A stretch of DNA of 64,000 nt from Simplicispira lacusdiani (GCF_003604195.1 NZ_QXGR01000002.1:1-64000), one strand, 5' to 3'. Shown: positions 36,619-48,383, numbered from the stretch's first letter. Made by a program: numbers and translations. The notes: generated by a model from the sequence alone, not told the origin.

Positions 36619-37927
36619 GGCGCAATTCGGCGGCCTGGGCGTGGGCCTGCAGGCCCTCGCCGTAGGCGAGCGTGGCGGCGATGGGGCCGAGCTTCTGGGC
36701 GCCGGCCTGGCTCACCTCGATGATGCTGCTGCGCTTCTGGAAGTCGTACACGCCCAGCGGCGAGGAAAAGCGCGCCGTGCCGCTGGTGGGCAGCACATGG
36801 TTGGGGCCAGCGCAGTAGTCGCCCAGCGATTCGCTGGTGTAGGCCCCGAGGAAGATGGCGCCCGCGTGCCTGAGCAGCGGCTCCCAGCGGTGCGGCTCGC
36901 TGCTGCTCACCTCCAGGTGCTCGGGAGCAATGCGGTTGGAGATTTCGCAGGCCTCTTCCATGCTGCGCGTGTGGATCAGCGCGCCGCGCCCGGTGAGGCT
37001 CTTGGCGATGATCTCGGCGCGCGGCATGGTGGGCAGCAGGCGGTCGATGGCGGCCTGCACCGCGTCGATGTAGGCGGCGTCGGGGCACAGCAGGATGCTC
37101 TGCGCCAGTTCGTCGTGCTCGGCCTGCGAGAACAGGTCCATGGCCACCCAGTCGGGCGGCGTGCTGCCGTCGGCCAGCACGAGGATCTCGCTCGGGCCGG
37201 CGATCATGTCGATGCCCACGGTGCCGAACACATGCTTCTTGGCGCTGGCGACGTAGGCATTGCCGGGGCCGGTGATCTTGTCCACCTTGGGCACCGTCTG
37301 CGTGCCGTAGGCCAGCGCGGCCACGGCTTGCGCGCCGCCGATGGTGAAGGCGCGCGTGACGCCCGCCACGTAGGCCGCCGCCAGCACCAGCGGGTTCTTC
37401 TCGCCGCGCGGCGTGGGCACGACCATGATGATCTCGCCCACCCCGGCCACGTGCGCAGGGATGGCGTTCATGAGCACGCTGCTCGGGTAGGCGGCCTTGC
37501 CGCCGGGCACGTAGATGCCCACGCGGTCGAGCGGCGTGACCTTCTGGCCCAGCAGGGAGCCGTCGGCGTCGCGGTAGCTCCAGCTCTCGCCGCAGGCCTT
37601 CTTCTGCGCCTCGTGGTAGCCGCGCACGCGCGCCGCAGCGGCCTGCAGCGCGCCGCGCTGGTCGGCGGGCAGGGCGTCGAAGGCGGCCTTGAGCTCGGCC
37701 TGCGTGAGTTCGAGGGCCTGCAGCGTGGTCGCCGGCAGCGCGTCGAAGCGCGCGGTGTATTCCAGCACGGCGGCGTCGCCGCGCGCGCGCACGTCGGCCA
37801 GGATGTCGGCCACGCGCTGCTCGATCGCGGCGTCCGTGTCGGCCGACCAGTGCAGGCGGGCCGCGAAATCAGCCTCAAAAGTGCTGGAAACGCTGGACAG
37901 ACGGGCGGGAGCAGCTACGAAATTCAT
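36608..37927 (-). CDS. hisD: Histidinol dehydrogenase HisD
   Basis: 439 residues. It oxidises histidinol to histidine with NAD in two steps. Family blocks are [49 protein letters not shown] and the zinc/catalytic region [10 protein letters not shown] and [31 protein letters not shown]. It follows hisG by 9 bp. The usual partner hisC has been separated by the MocR-vapBC insertion. Confidence 0.98.
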   Translation of the reverse strand: MNFVAAPARLSSVSSTFEADFAARLHWSADTDAAIEQRVADILADVRARGDAAVLEYTARFDALPATTLQALELTQAELKAAFDALPADQRGALQAAAARVRGYHEAQKKACGESWSYRDADGSLLGQKVTPLDRVGIYVPGGKAAYPSSVLMNAIPAHVAGVGEIIMVVPTPRGEKNPLVLAAAYVAGVTRAFTIGGAQAVAALAYGTQTVPKVDKITGPGNAYVASAKKHVFGTVGIDMIAGPSEILVLADGSTPPDWVAMDLFSQAEHDELAQSILLCPDAAYIDAVQAAIDRLLPTMPRAEIIAKSLTGRGALIHTRSMEEACEISNRIAPEHLEVSSSEPHRWEPLLRHAGAIFLGAYTSESLGDYCAGPNHVLPTSGTARFSSPLGVYDFQKRSSIIEVSQAGAQKLGPIAATLAYGEGLQAHAQAAELRLTR

Positions 37928-37936
37928 AGTGGATTC

Positions 37937-38595
37937 TCAGTCCTGGGTAACAGCGGAGGCAAACGCATCGATGATGCGGCGCAGCGGCGCCTGCTTGAGT
38001 TTGAGCATGGCCTGGTTGACCACGAGGTGCGAGCTGATGTCCATGATGCGCTCGACCTCCACCAGGTGGTTGGCCTTGAGCGTGTTGCCGGTGGACACCA
38101 GATCGACGATGGCGTCGGCCAAGCCGGTCAGCGGCGCCAGCTCCATGCTGCCGTAGAGCTTGACCATGTCCACATGCACGCCCTTCGCGGCGAAGAATTC
38201 GCGCGCGATGGCCGGGTACTTGGTGGCGACCTTCAGGCGCGAGCCCTGGCGCACGGCCTGCTGGTAATCGAAGTCGGCGCGCACGGCCACGCTGACGCGG
38301 CAGCGCGCGATGCGCAGGTCCAGCGGCAGGAACAGGCCCGAGCGCGCGGCCCCGCCCCATTCGGCGCCATGCTCGATCAACGTGTCCTTGCCGCACACGC
38401 CCATGTCGGCGCCGCCGTACTGCACGTAGGTGGGCACGTCGGAGGCACGCACCAGCACCACGCGCACGTCGGCCTGGTTGGTGGGCAGGATGAGCTTGCG
38501 CGACTTCTCGGGGTCTTCCAGCACCTCGATGCCGGCGGCGGCCAGCAGCGGCATGACTTCGTCGAAGATGCGGCCTTTGGAGAGAGCAAGGGTGA

Positions 38596-38599
<4 letters not shown>
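37937..38599 (-). CDS. hisG: ATP phosphoribosyltransferase, short form, HisG
   Basis: 220 residues. It catalyses the first committed step of histidine synthesis. Motifs include [18 protein letters not shown] and the PRPP site [18 protein letters not shown]. The C-terminal histidine-binding domain is absent, so this is the short form that needs the regulatory partner HisZ; hisZ is not in the window. The ATG overlaps the murA stop (ATGA). Confidence 0.97.
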
Positions 38600-39867
<1,268 letters not shown>

Positions 39868-39884
39868 GGTCGGAAATTCAGATT

Positions 39885-39964
39885 TCAAATAAAAATGGGC
39901 TCAATGGCATATGGGTGCTGCGGTATAAGCTATGTTTTTAATAGCATCTGCAGCCCCCCCCCCC
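39885..39964. repeat. murA-bolA gap with AT-rich repeat and C11 tract
   Basis: An AT-rich stretch with GCTATGTTTTTAATAGCATC belongs to the intergenic hairpin family and is followed by a run of 11 C (39954-39964) ending 3 bp from the bolA stop codon. Confidence 0.5.
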
Positions 39965-39967
39965 GGC

Positions 39968-40213
39968 TCACTGGCCGCTCTGCGCCGCCCATTCGGCGGG
40001 CGTGAAGGTCTTCATCGACAGGGCGTGCACCTCGTCGCTCTGCATCTTGCTGCCCAGCGTGGCGTACACGCGCTGGTGGCGCGCAATGGCGCGCTTGCCC
40101 TCGAACTCGGGCGAGACGATGGTGGCGTACCAGTGGCGGCCATCGCCTTCGAGCGTAATGTAGTCGCAGGCCAGGCCGGCGGCGATAAGGTCTTTGATTT
40201 GGTCGGCGGTCAT
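39968..40213 (-). CDS. BolA family protein (IbaG-like)
   Basis: 81 residues with the BolA fold: YITLEGDGRHWYATIVSPEFEGK, RHQRVYATLGSKM and the conserved HALSMKTFTPAEW. The conserved His in SDEVHALS can bind Fe-S clusters with monothiol glutaredoxins. Position directly before murA behind an mla cluster matches ibaG of gammaproteobacteria. Confidence 0.92.
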   Translation of the reverse strand: MTADQIKDLIAAGLACDYITLEGDGRHWYATIVSPEFEGKRAIARHQRVYATLGSKMQSDEVHALSMKTFTPAEWAAQSGQ

Positions 40214-40226
40214 GTCATGGATCCAA

Positions 40227-40982
40227 TCAGTTCCGGATTTTGTAGCCGGTGCGCAGCAGGTGCACGGCCAGCAGGCTCACGCCCAGCCAGGCGCTGCCCA
40301 CGATGCCCAGGCTGAGCCAGGGCGAGACGTCGCCCTGGCCGAAGAAGCCGTAGCGGAAGCCGTCGATCATGTAGAAGAACGGGTTGAGGTGGCTCACCGC
40401 CTGCCAGAACGGCGGCAGCGAACCGATGGAATAGAACACGCCCGAGAGGAAGGTCATGGGCAGGATGATGAAGTTCTGGAACGACGCCATCTGGTCGAAT
40501 TTGTCGGCCCACAGCCCGGCGATCACGCCCAGCGTGGCCAGCAGCGCTGCGCCCAGCAGCGCGAACACAAGAATCCAGCCCGGCGCGGCGAACTGCGGCG
40601 TGGCGAAGGCCAGCGTGACGATGAACACGCCCAGCCCCACGACCAGGCCGCGCACCACGGACGAGCCCACGTAGGCCGCGAACCAGGCCCAGTGCGACAG
40701 CGGCGTGAGCAGCTGGAACACCAGGCTGCCCATGATCTTGCTCTGGATCAGGCTGGACGAGCTGTTGGCGAAGGCGTTCTGCAGCACGCTCATCATCACC
40801 AGGCCCGGCACCAGGAAGGCGGTGTAGCCGATGCTGCCGTACACCTTCACATGGTCTTCGAGCACGTGGCCGAAGATCAGCAGGTACAGCACGGCGGTGA
40901 GCACCGGCGCGGCCACGGTCTGGAAGCTGACCTTCCAGAAACGCAGCACCTCCTTGTAGAACAGCATCCGCCAGCCGGTCAT
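40227..40982 (-). CDS. ABC-2 type exporter permease (YadH-like)
   Basis: 251 residues with six hydrophobic helices and the ABC-2 pattern (LVPGLVMMSVLQNAFANSSSS, FIILPMTFLSGVFYSIGSLPPFWQ). It starts in ATGA overlap with the ATPase gene. Together they form an exporter of unknown substrate that is regularly found between mla and ibaG/murA genes in this group. Confidence 0.93.
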   Translation of the reverse strand: MTGWRMLFYKEVLRFWKVSFQTVAAPVLTAVLYLLIFGHVLEDHVKVYGSIGYTAFLVPGLVMMSVLQNAFANSSSSLIQSKIMGSLVFQLLTPLSHWAWFAAYVGSSVVRGLVVGLGVFIVTLAFATPQFAAPGWILVFALLGAALLATLGVIAGLWADKFDQMASFQNFIILPMTFLSGVFYSIGSLPPFWQAVSHLNPFFYMIDGFRYGFFGQGDVSPWLSLGIVGSAWLGVSLLAVHLLRTGYKIRN

Positions 40983-41899
40983 GCCACCTGCCCTCCGCTG
41001 GCCGAGGCCATGACACTGAGGAACACGTCCTCCAGGTCGGCCCGGCGGATCTCGACGTCCTGCACGTCCACGCCGGCCTGGCGCAGCGCGGCCAGGTGCT
41101 GCTCGATGTCCTGCGCGTCGTGCGCCGCCATCTGCACCACGCGCCCGGTGACGCGCGCCTGCGCGGCCAGCGCGGGCGGCAGGGCGCTGTCGGTCTTGAA
41201 CACGAGCACATTGCCCGAGGCGGCCTTGAGCAGCTCGGAGGTGCGGTCGAGCGCCACCACGCGGCCGCTCTTGAGCATGGCGATGCGGTTGCACAGCGCC
41301 TCGGCCTCTTCCAGGTAGTGCGTGGTCAGCAGCACCGTGTGGCCTTCCTTGTTCAGGCGCGCGATGAAATGCCAGAGCGTCTGGCGCAGCTCCACGTCCA
41401 CGCCGGCCGTGGGCTCGTCGAGCACGATGATGGGCGGCTTGTGCACCAGCGCCTGCGCCACCAGCACGCGGCGCTTCATGCCGCCCGAGAGCTGGCGCAT
41501 GTTGGCGTTGGCCTTGTCGGCCAGGCCCAGGCTGGCGAGCAGCTCGTCGATCCAGTCGTCGTTGTGGCGCACGCCGAAATAGCCGGACTGCAGGCGCAGC
41601 GCCTCGCGCACGTTGAAGAAGGGGTCGAACACCAGCTCCTGCGGCACCACGCCGAGCTTACGGCGGGCATTGGCGTAGTCCTGCTGCACGTCGTGGCCCA
41701 GCACGGTCACCCGGCCCTGCGTGGCACGCGCCAGGCCGGCCAGGATGCTGATGAGGGTGGTCTTGCCCGCGCCGTTGGGGCCCAGCAGGCCGAAGAATTC
41801 ACCTTCCTCGATGTCCAGGCTCACGCCGCTGAGCGCATGGAACGGTCCGCGGGGCGTGGTGTAGGTCTTGGAGACGGATTGGAAGGAGACGGCGGGCAT
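40979..41899 (-). CDS. ABC exporter ATPase (YadG-like)
   Basis: 306 residues. Walker A GPNGAGKTT, signature LSGGMKRRVLVAQAL, Walker B IIVLDEPTAGVD and switch His in LLTTHYLEEAE. The C-terminal 80 residues form the extra domain common in ABC-2 ATPases. It is translationally coupled to the permease downstream. Confidence 0.94.
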   Translation of the reverse strand: MPAVSFQSVSKTYTTPRGPFHALSGVSLDIEEGEFFGLLGPNGAGKTTLISILAGLARATQGRVTVLGHDVQQDYANARRKLGVVPQELVFDPFFNVREALRLQSGYFGVRHNDDWIDELLASLGLADKANANMRQLSGGMKRRVLVAQALVHKPPIIVLDEPTAGVDVELRQTLWHFIARLNKEGHTVLLTTHYLEEAEALCNRIAMLKSGRVVALDRTSELLKAASGNVLVFKTDSALPPALAAQARVTGRVVQMAAHDAQDIEQHLAALRQAGVDVQDVEIRRADLEDVFLSVMASASGGQVA

Positions 41900-41987
41900 G
41901 AAGCCGGTGATTTTACGGCCTCAGCGCCGCAGGGCCGCCACGGCGCTCCCGGCACCGGACGGGGCATGGGGACATCGGCGGACCGGC

Positions 41988-42260
41988 TCAGGCGATGACC
42001 GGCAACAGGGCTTCGACGCCGTAGAGCCCGGCCATGCCGGCCAGCGCGGCCGGCAGGCCTTTCACGGCGAAGGCCTTGCGCTCGGCCAGCGCCTCGCGCC
42101 GGCATTCGAGCAACACGGCCAGCGCCGAGGAATCGAACACCTGCAACGCGCCCGCATCCACCACGATCTGCGGCCCCTGGTCGGCGCGCAGGCCCTGCAG
42201 CAGCATGGCCAGCGCTCCGCTGGCCTGGCGGTGCGTGAGTTCGGCGGGCAGGACCAACAT
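41988..42260 (-). CDS. mlaB: STAS-domain protein MlaB
   Basis: 90 residues from ATG 42260, which has AGAGGA 8 nt upstream (a TTG at 42287 is the alternative). The STAS core is VVDAGALQVFDSSALAVLLECRREA, with the serine pair typical of MlaB. MlaB binds the MlaF ATPase and stabilises the phospholipid transporter. It lies at the end of the mla group. Confidence 0.88.
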   Translation of the reverse strand: MLVLPAELTHRQASGALAMLLQGLRADQGPQIVVDAGALQVFDSSALAVLLECRREALAERKAFAVKGLPAALAGMAGLYGVEALLPVIA

Positions 42261-42357
42261 TTCAAATTTCCTCTGCTTCAAGCGCAACGCCTGACCGTTG
42301 CAACCGGCGCGGCCACGCCAGCGCCCCCGTGGAACTGGCTTTGCCAGGCCACCGGGT

Positions 42358-42407
42358 GCGCCCCCTTCCCGAAGGAGAGGGGGAAGGCACGAAGCGACTC
42401 AGGGGGA
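42358..42407. repeat. Short copy of the post-stop repeat behind mlaC
   Basis: GCGCCCCCTTCCCG ... GGGGGAAGGC...GACTCAGGGGG pairs with itself and matches the ends of 48445-48549 and 30581-30683. It begins 4 bp past the mlaC stop in the minus orientation. Confidence 0.6.
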
Positions 42408-42410
42408 ACA

Positions 42411-43046
42411 TCACTTCGCCGCGTTGCCCTTGTTGCGCGCGGCCAGGGCCTCGATCAGGCCGTCGATGCCCTTGGCGTTGATTTCCTGGGCGAACTGGCT
42501 GCGGTAGGTCTCAACCAGCCAGGCACCGAGCACATTGAGGTTGTAGATCTTCCAGCCCGCGCCCTGGCCCGGCGTCTTTTCCAGGCGGTAGTCGAGCTGC
42601 ACCGGGTCGCCCCGGCCGCGCACCTCGGTGCGCACCAGCACGTCCTTGTCGTCGGCCGCCGCGCGCAGCGGCTTGACGACGATGCTCTGGTCGCTCACCT
42701 GGGCCAGCGCGCCCGCGTAGGTGCGCACCAGGAGCTGCTTGAACTCGTCCTGCAGGCGCCTTTGCTGCTCGGGGCTGGCCTGGCGCCAGCCGGGTCCCAC
42801 GGCGGCGGCGGTCATGCGGCGGAAGTTCACGTTCGGCATGATGGTCTTGTCCACCAGCACGATGATCTTGTCGATGTCACCGGCCTTGATGGCCTTGTCG
42901 GCGCGCAGCGCGTCGAGCACCTCGGTGGACAGGCGCTGGACGAGCGCATCGGGCGCCTCGTCGGCCGCATGCGCCGGCAGGCCCAGTCCGAGCGCCAGCA
43001 CGGTGGCCAGGCCGGCCGCCAGCCGGCCCAGAAAACGTCGGTTCAT
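42411..43046 (-). CDS. mlaC: Periplasmic phospholipid carrier MlaC
   Basis: 211 residues from MNRRFLGRL (GAGGA before it), with a signal peptide cleaved near AHA|AD. The body has the MlaC pattern: VDKTIMPNVNFRRMTAAAVGPGWRQASPEQQRRLQDEFKQLLVRTYAGAL and a C-terminal YNLNVLGAWLVETYR. It shuttles phospholipid between the MlaA complex and MlaFEDB. A MITE-like element separates it from mlaA. Confidence 0.95.
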   Translation of the reverse strand: MNRRFLGRLAAGLATVLALGLGLPAHAADEAPDALVQRLSTEVLDALRADKAIKAGDIDKIIVLVDKTIMPNVNFRRMTAAAVGPGWRQASPEQQRRLQDEFKQLLVRTYAGALAQVSDQSIVVKPLRAAADDKDVLVRTEVRGRGDPVQLDYRLEKTPGQGAGWKIYNLNVLGAWLVETYRSQFAQEINAKGIDGLIEALAARNKGNAAK

Positions 43047-43080
43047 TGCAATGTCCTCATGGTTCAAGGGAAATCCTGCC

Positions 43081-43350
43081 TAGGGCCTGTTCACACTATT
43101 TTTGTCAGTGCGAACGGGGTGGAAACCGCGCCAATCTAGGCGCGTGACGACGCCAAGGCCGGGGCCTTGGCTAGGAGGGCAACGACGGGTGGCGCGGTTT
43201 CCACCCCGTTCCCTGCGGGTTGCGACCAAAAAGGGCCATTCGCGGCGTTGCCAAGCCTCGCTGGGGCCGCACCCCAGCTTCGTTTGGCGCCTAACGCCTG
43301 GCCCTTTTTGATCACAACGCATCTGGCAAAAATAGTGTGAACAGGCCCTA
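43081..43350. mobile_element. MITE-like element with 24-bp terminal inverted repeats
   Basis: TAGGGCCTGTTCACACTATT plus TTTG (43081-43104) is matched perfectly by its complement at 43327-43350. Inside lies a second perfect 21-bp inverted pair (43112-43132 and 43191-43211) and the palindrome CCAAGGCCGGGGCCTTGG. The ends show a TA on both sides, the target duplication expected for IS630/Tc1-mariner-type transposition. No ORF codes for a transposase, so it is non-autonomous. The right end supplies the G of the mlaA stop codon TAG. It fills the 301-bp mlaC-mlaA gap. Confidence 0.85.
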
Positions 43351-44130
43351 GTCGGGTTCCGGAGGAAGCCGGCCATCGTCGGCGCCACGCGGGACATCCC
43401 GGCCGGCGGCGGCATCGGCGCGCTGCTGGCGCACCTGCAGGAAAACGTCGCGCGTGAAGCTGTATTTGTCGAGCGCCGCATCGTCGAGCACCTCGCCGGC
43501 GCGCAGCAGGTTGGCGCGCGCATCCACGGCGCGCAGGACGTACAGGCCGTTGCGCGCGGAGACCGGATCGACATACCGCAGAGCGTTGCCGCGCAGGTCC
43601 ACCGGCAAGGCCAGCGTGTCGCGCACGGTGGACGGCCCGAGGATGGGCAGCACCAGGTAAGGGCCGGGCTGCATGCCCCAGCGGCCCAGCGTGAGGCCGA
43701 AGTCCTGCTTGTGGCGGTCTATGCCCATCTCGCTGGCCACGTCGAGCACGCCGCCCAGGCCCATCACGGTGTTGATGTTGAAGCGGAAGAAGCTCGCCAG
43801 CGCGCCTTCGGCGTGCAGCTGCAGCGTGTTGTTCACGAAGGACCAGGCATCGCCCAGGTTGGCGAAGAAGTTGCTCACCCCGGTGCGCACGGGCGCTGGC
43901 GTGGCCTGCTGGTAGGCCGTGGCCACGGGCTTGAGCAGCGCGGCATCGACCGCGTCGTTGAAGCGCGTCATGCCACGGTTGTACGGTTCGAGCGGGTCGT
44001 CGGGGTGCGCGCGGGGACCGCTGGCGCAGCCGGCCAGCACCAGCACGCCCAGCGCCAGGGCTGCGGCCCGCAAGCGCGTGGCAGCGGGCTGTTCGGAACG
44101 GGAGCGGTCCAGGAGGGAGGGATGGGTCAT
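43348..44130 (-). CDS. mlaA: Outer-membrane lipoprotein MlaA (VacJ)
   Basis: 260 residues; lipobox LAGC at Cys35. Family blocks DPLEPYNRGMTRFNDAVD, VSNFFANLGDAWSFVNNTLQ, DFGLTLGRWGMQPGPYLVLPILGPSTVRD. MlaA extracts mislocalised phospholipid from the outer leaflet. The final codons GAC-TAG run into the MITE end, so the native C-terminus may have been altered by insertion. The start overlaps mlaD by 4 bp. Confidence 0.95.
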   Translation of the reverse strand: MTHPSLLDRSRSEQPAATRLRAAALALGVLVLAGCASGPRAHPDDPLEPYNRGMTRFNDAVDAALLKPVATAYQQATPAPVRTGVSNFFANLGDAWSFVNNTLQLHAEGALASFFRFNINTVMGLGGVLDVASEMGIDRHKQDFGLTLGRWGMQPGPYLVLPILGPSTVRDTLALPVDLRGNALRYVDPVSARNGLYVLRAVDARANLLRAGEVLDDAALDKYSFTRDVFLQVRQQRADAAAGRDVPRGADDGRLPPEPD

Positions 44131-44609
44131 TTTTTGCTGTCCACGGCCGGCGCGCCTTCGGCGGCCTTGCTGAAAAGGAACTGGCTGATGAGGTTTTCCA
44201 GCACGATGGCCGATTGCGTGGCCGCGATGGTGTCCCCCGCGGCCAGGTTCTTCTCGTCCGCCCCGGCCTCGATGCCGATGTACTGCTCGCCGAGCAGGCC
44301 GCTGGTGAGGATCTTGAGCGAACTGTCCTTCGGGAAAGCATAGCGCTCCTGCAGCAGCAGCGTGACGCGGGCCTGGTAAGTCTTGTCATCGAATGTGATC
44401 GATTCCACGCGCCCGACCACCACGCCAGCGCTGCGCACGGCGGCCTGGGGCTTGAGCCCGCCGATGTTGTCGAACTTGGCCGTCACGCGGTAGCCCGACT
44501 CGAAATTGAGGCCCAGCAGGTTGGCCGCCTGCAGGGACAGGAACAGCAGCGCCGCCGCCCCCAGCAGGACGAACAGGCCGACCCAGACATCGTTCTTGGA
44601 CTGTTGCAT
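44127..44609 (-). CDS. mlaD: MCE-domain protein MlaD
   Basis: 160 residues: one N-terminal membrane helix (VGLFVLLGAAALLFLSLQAA) followed by an MCE domain (YRVTAKFDNIGGLKPQAAVRSAGVVVGRVESI, SLKILTSGLLGEQYIGIEAG). It forms the hexameric periplasmic ring on the MlaFE transporter. Confidence 0.96.
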   Translation of the reverse strand: MQQSKNDVWVGLFVLLGAAALLFLSLQAANLLGLNFESGYRVTAKFDNIGGLKPQAAVRSAGVVVGRVESITFDDKTYQARVTLLLQERYAFPKDSSLKILTSGLLGEQYIGIEAGADEKNLAAGDTIAATQSAIVLENLISQFLFSKAAEGAPAVDSKK

Positions 44610-44627
44610 AGATTCTTCCTCAGGCCC

Positions 44628-45410
44628 TCAGAGGCCGAACATCAGGGCCGTGAGGACGAAGTCCAGGCCCAGCACCGCGAGCGATGCCATCACCACGGTG
44701 CGCGTGGTCGCGCGCGACACCCCTTCGGGCGTGGGCCGGGCCGTGTAGCCCTGCAGCAGCGCCACGAAGGTGACCGTGAAACCGAACACCAGGCTCTTGA
44801 GGACGCTGTTGCCGACATCGCTGAAGACCTCGACCCCCCCTTGCATCTGGCTCCAGAAGGCGCCGTTGTCCAGGCCGATCATGCCGACCGCGACCACCCA
44901 GCCGCCCATCACGCCCACGGCGCTGAACACCGCCGCCAGCACGGGCATGGCGATCACGCCGCCCCAGAAGCGCGGCACGAGGATGCGGCGCACCGGGTCC
45001 ACGGCCATCATCTCCATGGCGCTGAGCTGCTCGCCCGCGCGCATCAGGCCGATCTCGGCCGTGAGCGAGGTGCCCGCGCGCCCGGCGAACAGCAGCGCCG
45101 CCACCACCGGCCCCAGCTCGCGCAGCAGGCTCAGCGCCACGAGCTGGCCCAGCGCCTCGGTGGAGCCGAAGTCCTGCAGCGTGTAGTAGCCCTGCAGCGC
45201 CATCACGAAACCGACGAACAGCCCCGACACCGCGATGATGGCCAGCGAGTAGTTGCCCAGGAAGTGCACCTGGTCGCGCACCAGCCCGGGGCGCTGGAAG
45301 GCCGCCGGAAGCAGCCGCAGCAGCTTGGCGAACAAGCGCGCGCCCAGGCCGATGTCGGCCAGCTTGCAGCGCACGGCGAAGCCCACGTCGGAAGGCCGCC
45401 ACCAGCTCAT
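44628..45410 (-). CDS. mlaE: Phospholipid ABC transporter permease MlaE
   Basis: 260 residues with five to six membrane helices and the MlaE signature regions [60 protein letters not shown] and [14 protein letters not shown]. Its ATG overlaps the mlaF stop. Confidence 0.96.
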   Translation of the reverse strand: MSWWRPSDVGFAVRCKLADIGLGARLFAKLLRLLPAAFQRPGLVRDQVHFLGNYSLAIIAVSGLFVGFVMALQGYYTLQDFGSTEALGQLVALSLLRELGPVVAALLFAGRAGTSLTAEIGLMRAGEQLSAMEMMAVDPVRRILVPRFWGGVIAMPVLAAVFSAVGVMGGWVVAVGMIGLDNGAFWSQMQGGVEVFSDVGNSVLKSLVFGFTVTFVALLQGYTARPTPEGVSRATTRTVVMASLAVLGLDFVLTALMFGL

Positions 45411-46240
45411 GCCACCCCCCCGCCCGGCGGGCCGAAATCCTGGGCCACCTCGGGGCCGGGATAGTGGAAGGGCACGGGCCCCGTGGGCAGCGCGTGCACG
45501 AACTGGTGCACCAGCGGGTCTTCGCTGTGGCGCACCTCGTCGGGCGTGCCCTGCGCGGCGATGGTGCCCGGCCCCAGGATGACCACGTGGTCGGCCAGCT
45601 CGAACGTCACCTCCAGGTCGTGCGAGACGATGATGGTGGTGAGCCCCATGGCATCGTTGAGCTGGCGGATGAGCTGGGCCGCCGTGCCCAGGGAGATCGG
45701 GTCGAGTCCGGCGAAGGGCTCGTCGTACATGATGAGCTCGGGGTCCAGCGCGATCGCGCGGGCCAGCGCCACGCGCCGCGCCATACCACCGGACACCTGC
45801 GCCGGCATGAGGTCGCGCGCGCCACGCAGGCCCACGGCATGCAGCTTCATGAGCACGATGTCGCGCACCAGCGCCTCGGGCAGATCGGTGTGCTCGCGCA
45901 GCGGAAACGCCACGTTCTCGAACACGCTCATGTCGGTGAACAGCGCGCCGAACTGGAACAGCATGCCCATGCGCCGGCGGGCGGCGTAGAGCTGGTCCGG
46001 GTCCATGCGGCCCACGTCCTGGCCATCGAACAGTACCTCGCCCTGCTGCGCGCGCTGCTGGCCACCGATGAGGCGCAGCACCGTGGTCTTGCCGCCGCCC
46101 GAGGCGCCCATGATGGCCGTGACCTTGCCGCGCGGCACCGTCAGCGACAGGTCGCGCAGCACCGTGCGCTCGCCGTACCCGAAGGTGACGTTGCGCAGTT
46201 CCACGAGGGCGCCGGAAGGCGGTGGTGTGTTGGTGGACAT
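45407..46240 (-). CDS. mlaF: Phospholipid ABC transporter ATPase MlaF
   Basis: 277 residues. Walker [10 protein letters not shown], signature [35 protein letters not shown] (Walker B included) and switch His in IIVSHDLE are present. It energises retrograde or anterograde phospholipid transport with MlaE, D and B. First gene of the minus-strand mla-murA-his chain; the 235 bp to speD must hold its promoter. Confidence 0.96.
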   Translation of the reverse strand: MSTNTPPPSGALVELRNVTFGYGERTVLRDLSLTVPRGKVTAIMGASGGGKTTVLRLIGGQQRAQQGEVLFDGQDVGRMDPDQLYAARRRMGMLFQFGALFTDMSVFENVAFPLREHTDLPEALVRDIVLMKLHAVGLRGARDLMPAQVSGGMARRVALARAIALDPELIMYDEPFAGLDPISLGTAAQLIRQLNDAMGLTTIIVSHDLEVTFELADHVVILGPGTIAAQGTPDEVRHSEDPLVHQFVHALPTGPVPFHYPGPEVAQDFGPPGGGVA

Positions 46241-46475
46241 GGGTGGGGGACAAGGCGCCGCCAGGGCGCGCGCCCTGGCGGGAAACCCGTCATCATAGGG
46301 GAAACCCTTTGACCGCGCCCTTCCGGGTTCCATCCCCACGCCCGGCCCGCCCCCCGCCCTTGGCTATGATCATGGCTTCCGGCCCAGCCCCGCCCGCCGC
46401 GCCGGGTGCCGCGATGCCGGGGCGCTCCGGGCATGCCACGGAGCCACCACCCCCTGAGAAAAGGCCTCCCGCTCC

Positions 46476-46880
46476 ATGAAGCATGTCCCGCCCGCCGCCT
46501 CCCTCCCGGCCGTCCAGCGGCAGGCCGCCGGCCTGCACCTGATGGGCGACCTGCATGGCTGCCGGTGCGACAGCCGTCTGATGCGCGATGCGGCACACCT
46601 GGAATCCTTCTGCACCGAGCGCGTGACGGCCGCCGGACTGACGTCCGTGGGCAGCCTGTTCCATGGCTTCGGCGCGGGCGGCGGCGTGACGGGCGTGGTG
46701 GTGCTGGCCGAGTCGCACCTGTCGGTACACACCTGGCCCGAGTCGGGCTACGTGACGCTCGACGTGTTCGTCTGCAACCACTCCGCCGACAACGGCCCCA
46801 AGGCGCAACGCCTGTTCGACGCGCTGCAGGCCGCGTTCAACCCGCGCGAGCCGCACCTGCGGCGCGTCGAGCGGGCCTGA
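46476..46880 (+). CDS. speD: S-adenosylmethionine decarboxylase proenzyme
   Basis: 134 residues, the small prokaryotic (SpeH-like) class. The self-cleavage site is Glu79-Ser80 in AESHLSVHTWPESGYVTLDVFVC; Ser80 becomes the pyruvoyl cofactor. The product decarboxylates SAM for spermidine synthesis. About 15 extra N-terminal residues precede the conserved GLHLMGDLHGC. It stands alone on the plus strand. Confidence 0.95.
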   Translation: MKHVPPAASLPAVQRQAAGLHLMGDLHGCRCDSRLMRDAAHLESFCTERVTAAGLTSVGSLFHGFGAGGGVTGVVVLAESHLSVHTWPESGYVTLDVFVCNHSADNGPKAQRLFDALQAAFNPREPHLRRVERA

Positions 46881-46903
46881 AACGCCGCAGAGCGCCAACA
46901 ATT

Positions 46904-46945
46904 GCTATTCATTTAATAGCCAATAGCGCTTATTTGTAGAGCGCA
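46904..46945. repeat. Hairpin repeat after speD
   Basis: GCTATT (46904-46909) pairs with AATAGC (46915-46920), followed by CCAATAGCGCTTATTTG and GAGCGC. It lies between the converging 3' ends of speD and the transporter ATPase gene and belongs to the same hairpin family as 14478-14585. Confidence 0.55.
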
Positions 46946-46966
46946 AAAGCCCGATTCATCTTGGAA

Positions 46967-47729
<763 letters not shown>

Positions 47730-47749
<20 letters not shown>

Positions 47750-48383
47750 AGCGTTTCTCCAGGCGCTGGAAGCCCCAGGTGAGCAACAGGGTCATGAGCA
47801 GGTAGAAGGCCGCCGCGACGATGAAGGGCGTGGTCGTGAAGTCGCGCTGCACGATGCCGCGCGCGGCGCGCAGCAGATCGTTGAGCGCCAGCACGTAGAT
47901 GAGCGAGGTGTCCTTCACCAGGGTGATGGTCTCGTTGCTCATGGGCGGCAGGATGCTGCGCACCATCTGCGGCAGCACGATGCGGCGCATGGTCTGGCCA
48001 TAGCTCATGCCCAGCACCTTGGCGGCCTCGTACTGGCCCCGGTCCACCGACTGGATGCCGGCGCGGAAGATCTCGGCGAAGTAGGCCGCGTAGTTCAGCG
48101 CGAACGCCACTACAGCGGCCGGAAAGTCCGGCAGACGCACGCCCACCACCGGCACGAAGGGCAGCGCGAAGTAGATGAACAGCATCTGCAGCATCAGCGG
48201 CGTGCCGCGCATGAGCCAGATGTAGCCGTTGACCGCTGCCGACAGCGCCTTCCAGTGCGACACCCGCGCCAGCGCCAGCACCAGGCCCAGCGGCACCGCC
48301 AGCGCCAGCGTGATGACGAACAGCTTGAGGGTGACGGTGGCGCCCTGCGCCAACGGCCCCAGGAGGGAGAGAACGTAGTCCAT
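47730..48383 (-). CDS. Polar amino-acid ABC transporter permease
   Basis: 217 residues with five hydrophobic helices. The HisM/GlnP-type features are YIWLMRGTPLMLQMLFIYFALP, the coupling motif YFAEIFRAGIQSVDRGQYEAAKVLGMSYGQTMRRIVLPQ and IIRNLPP-like IILPPMSNE. It works with the ATPase and binding protein around it. Confidence 0.94.

Noticed and set aside
43112-43132. Possible link between the MITE and the REP at 31449 through shared GAACGGGGTGGAAA
   Set aside because: The shared stretch is only 14 bp and the two elements differ in all other respects, so chance or a common short motif is as likely as descent.
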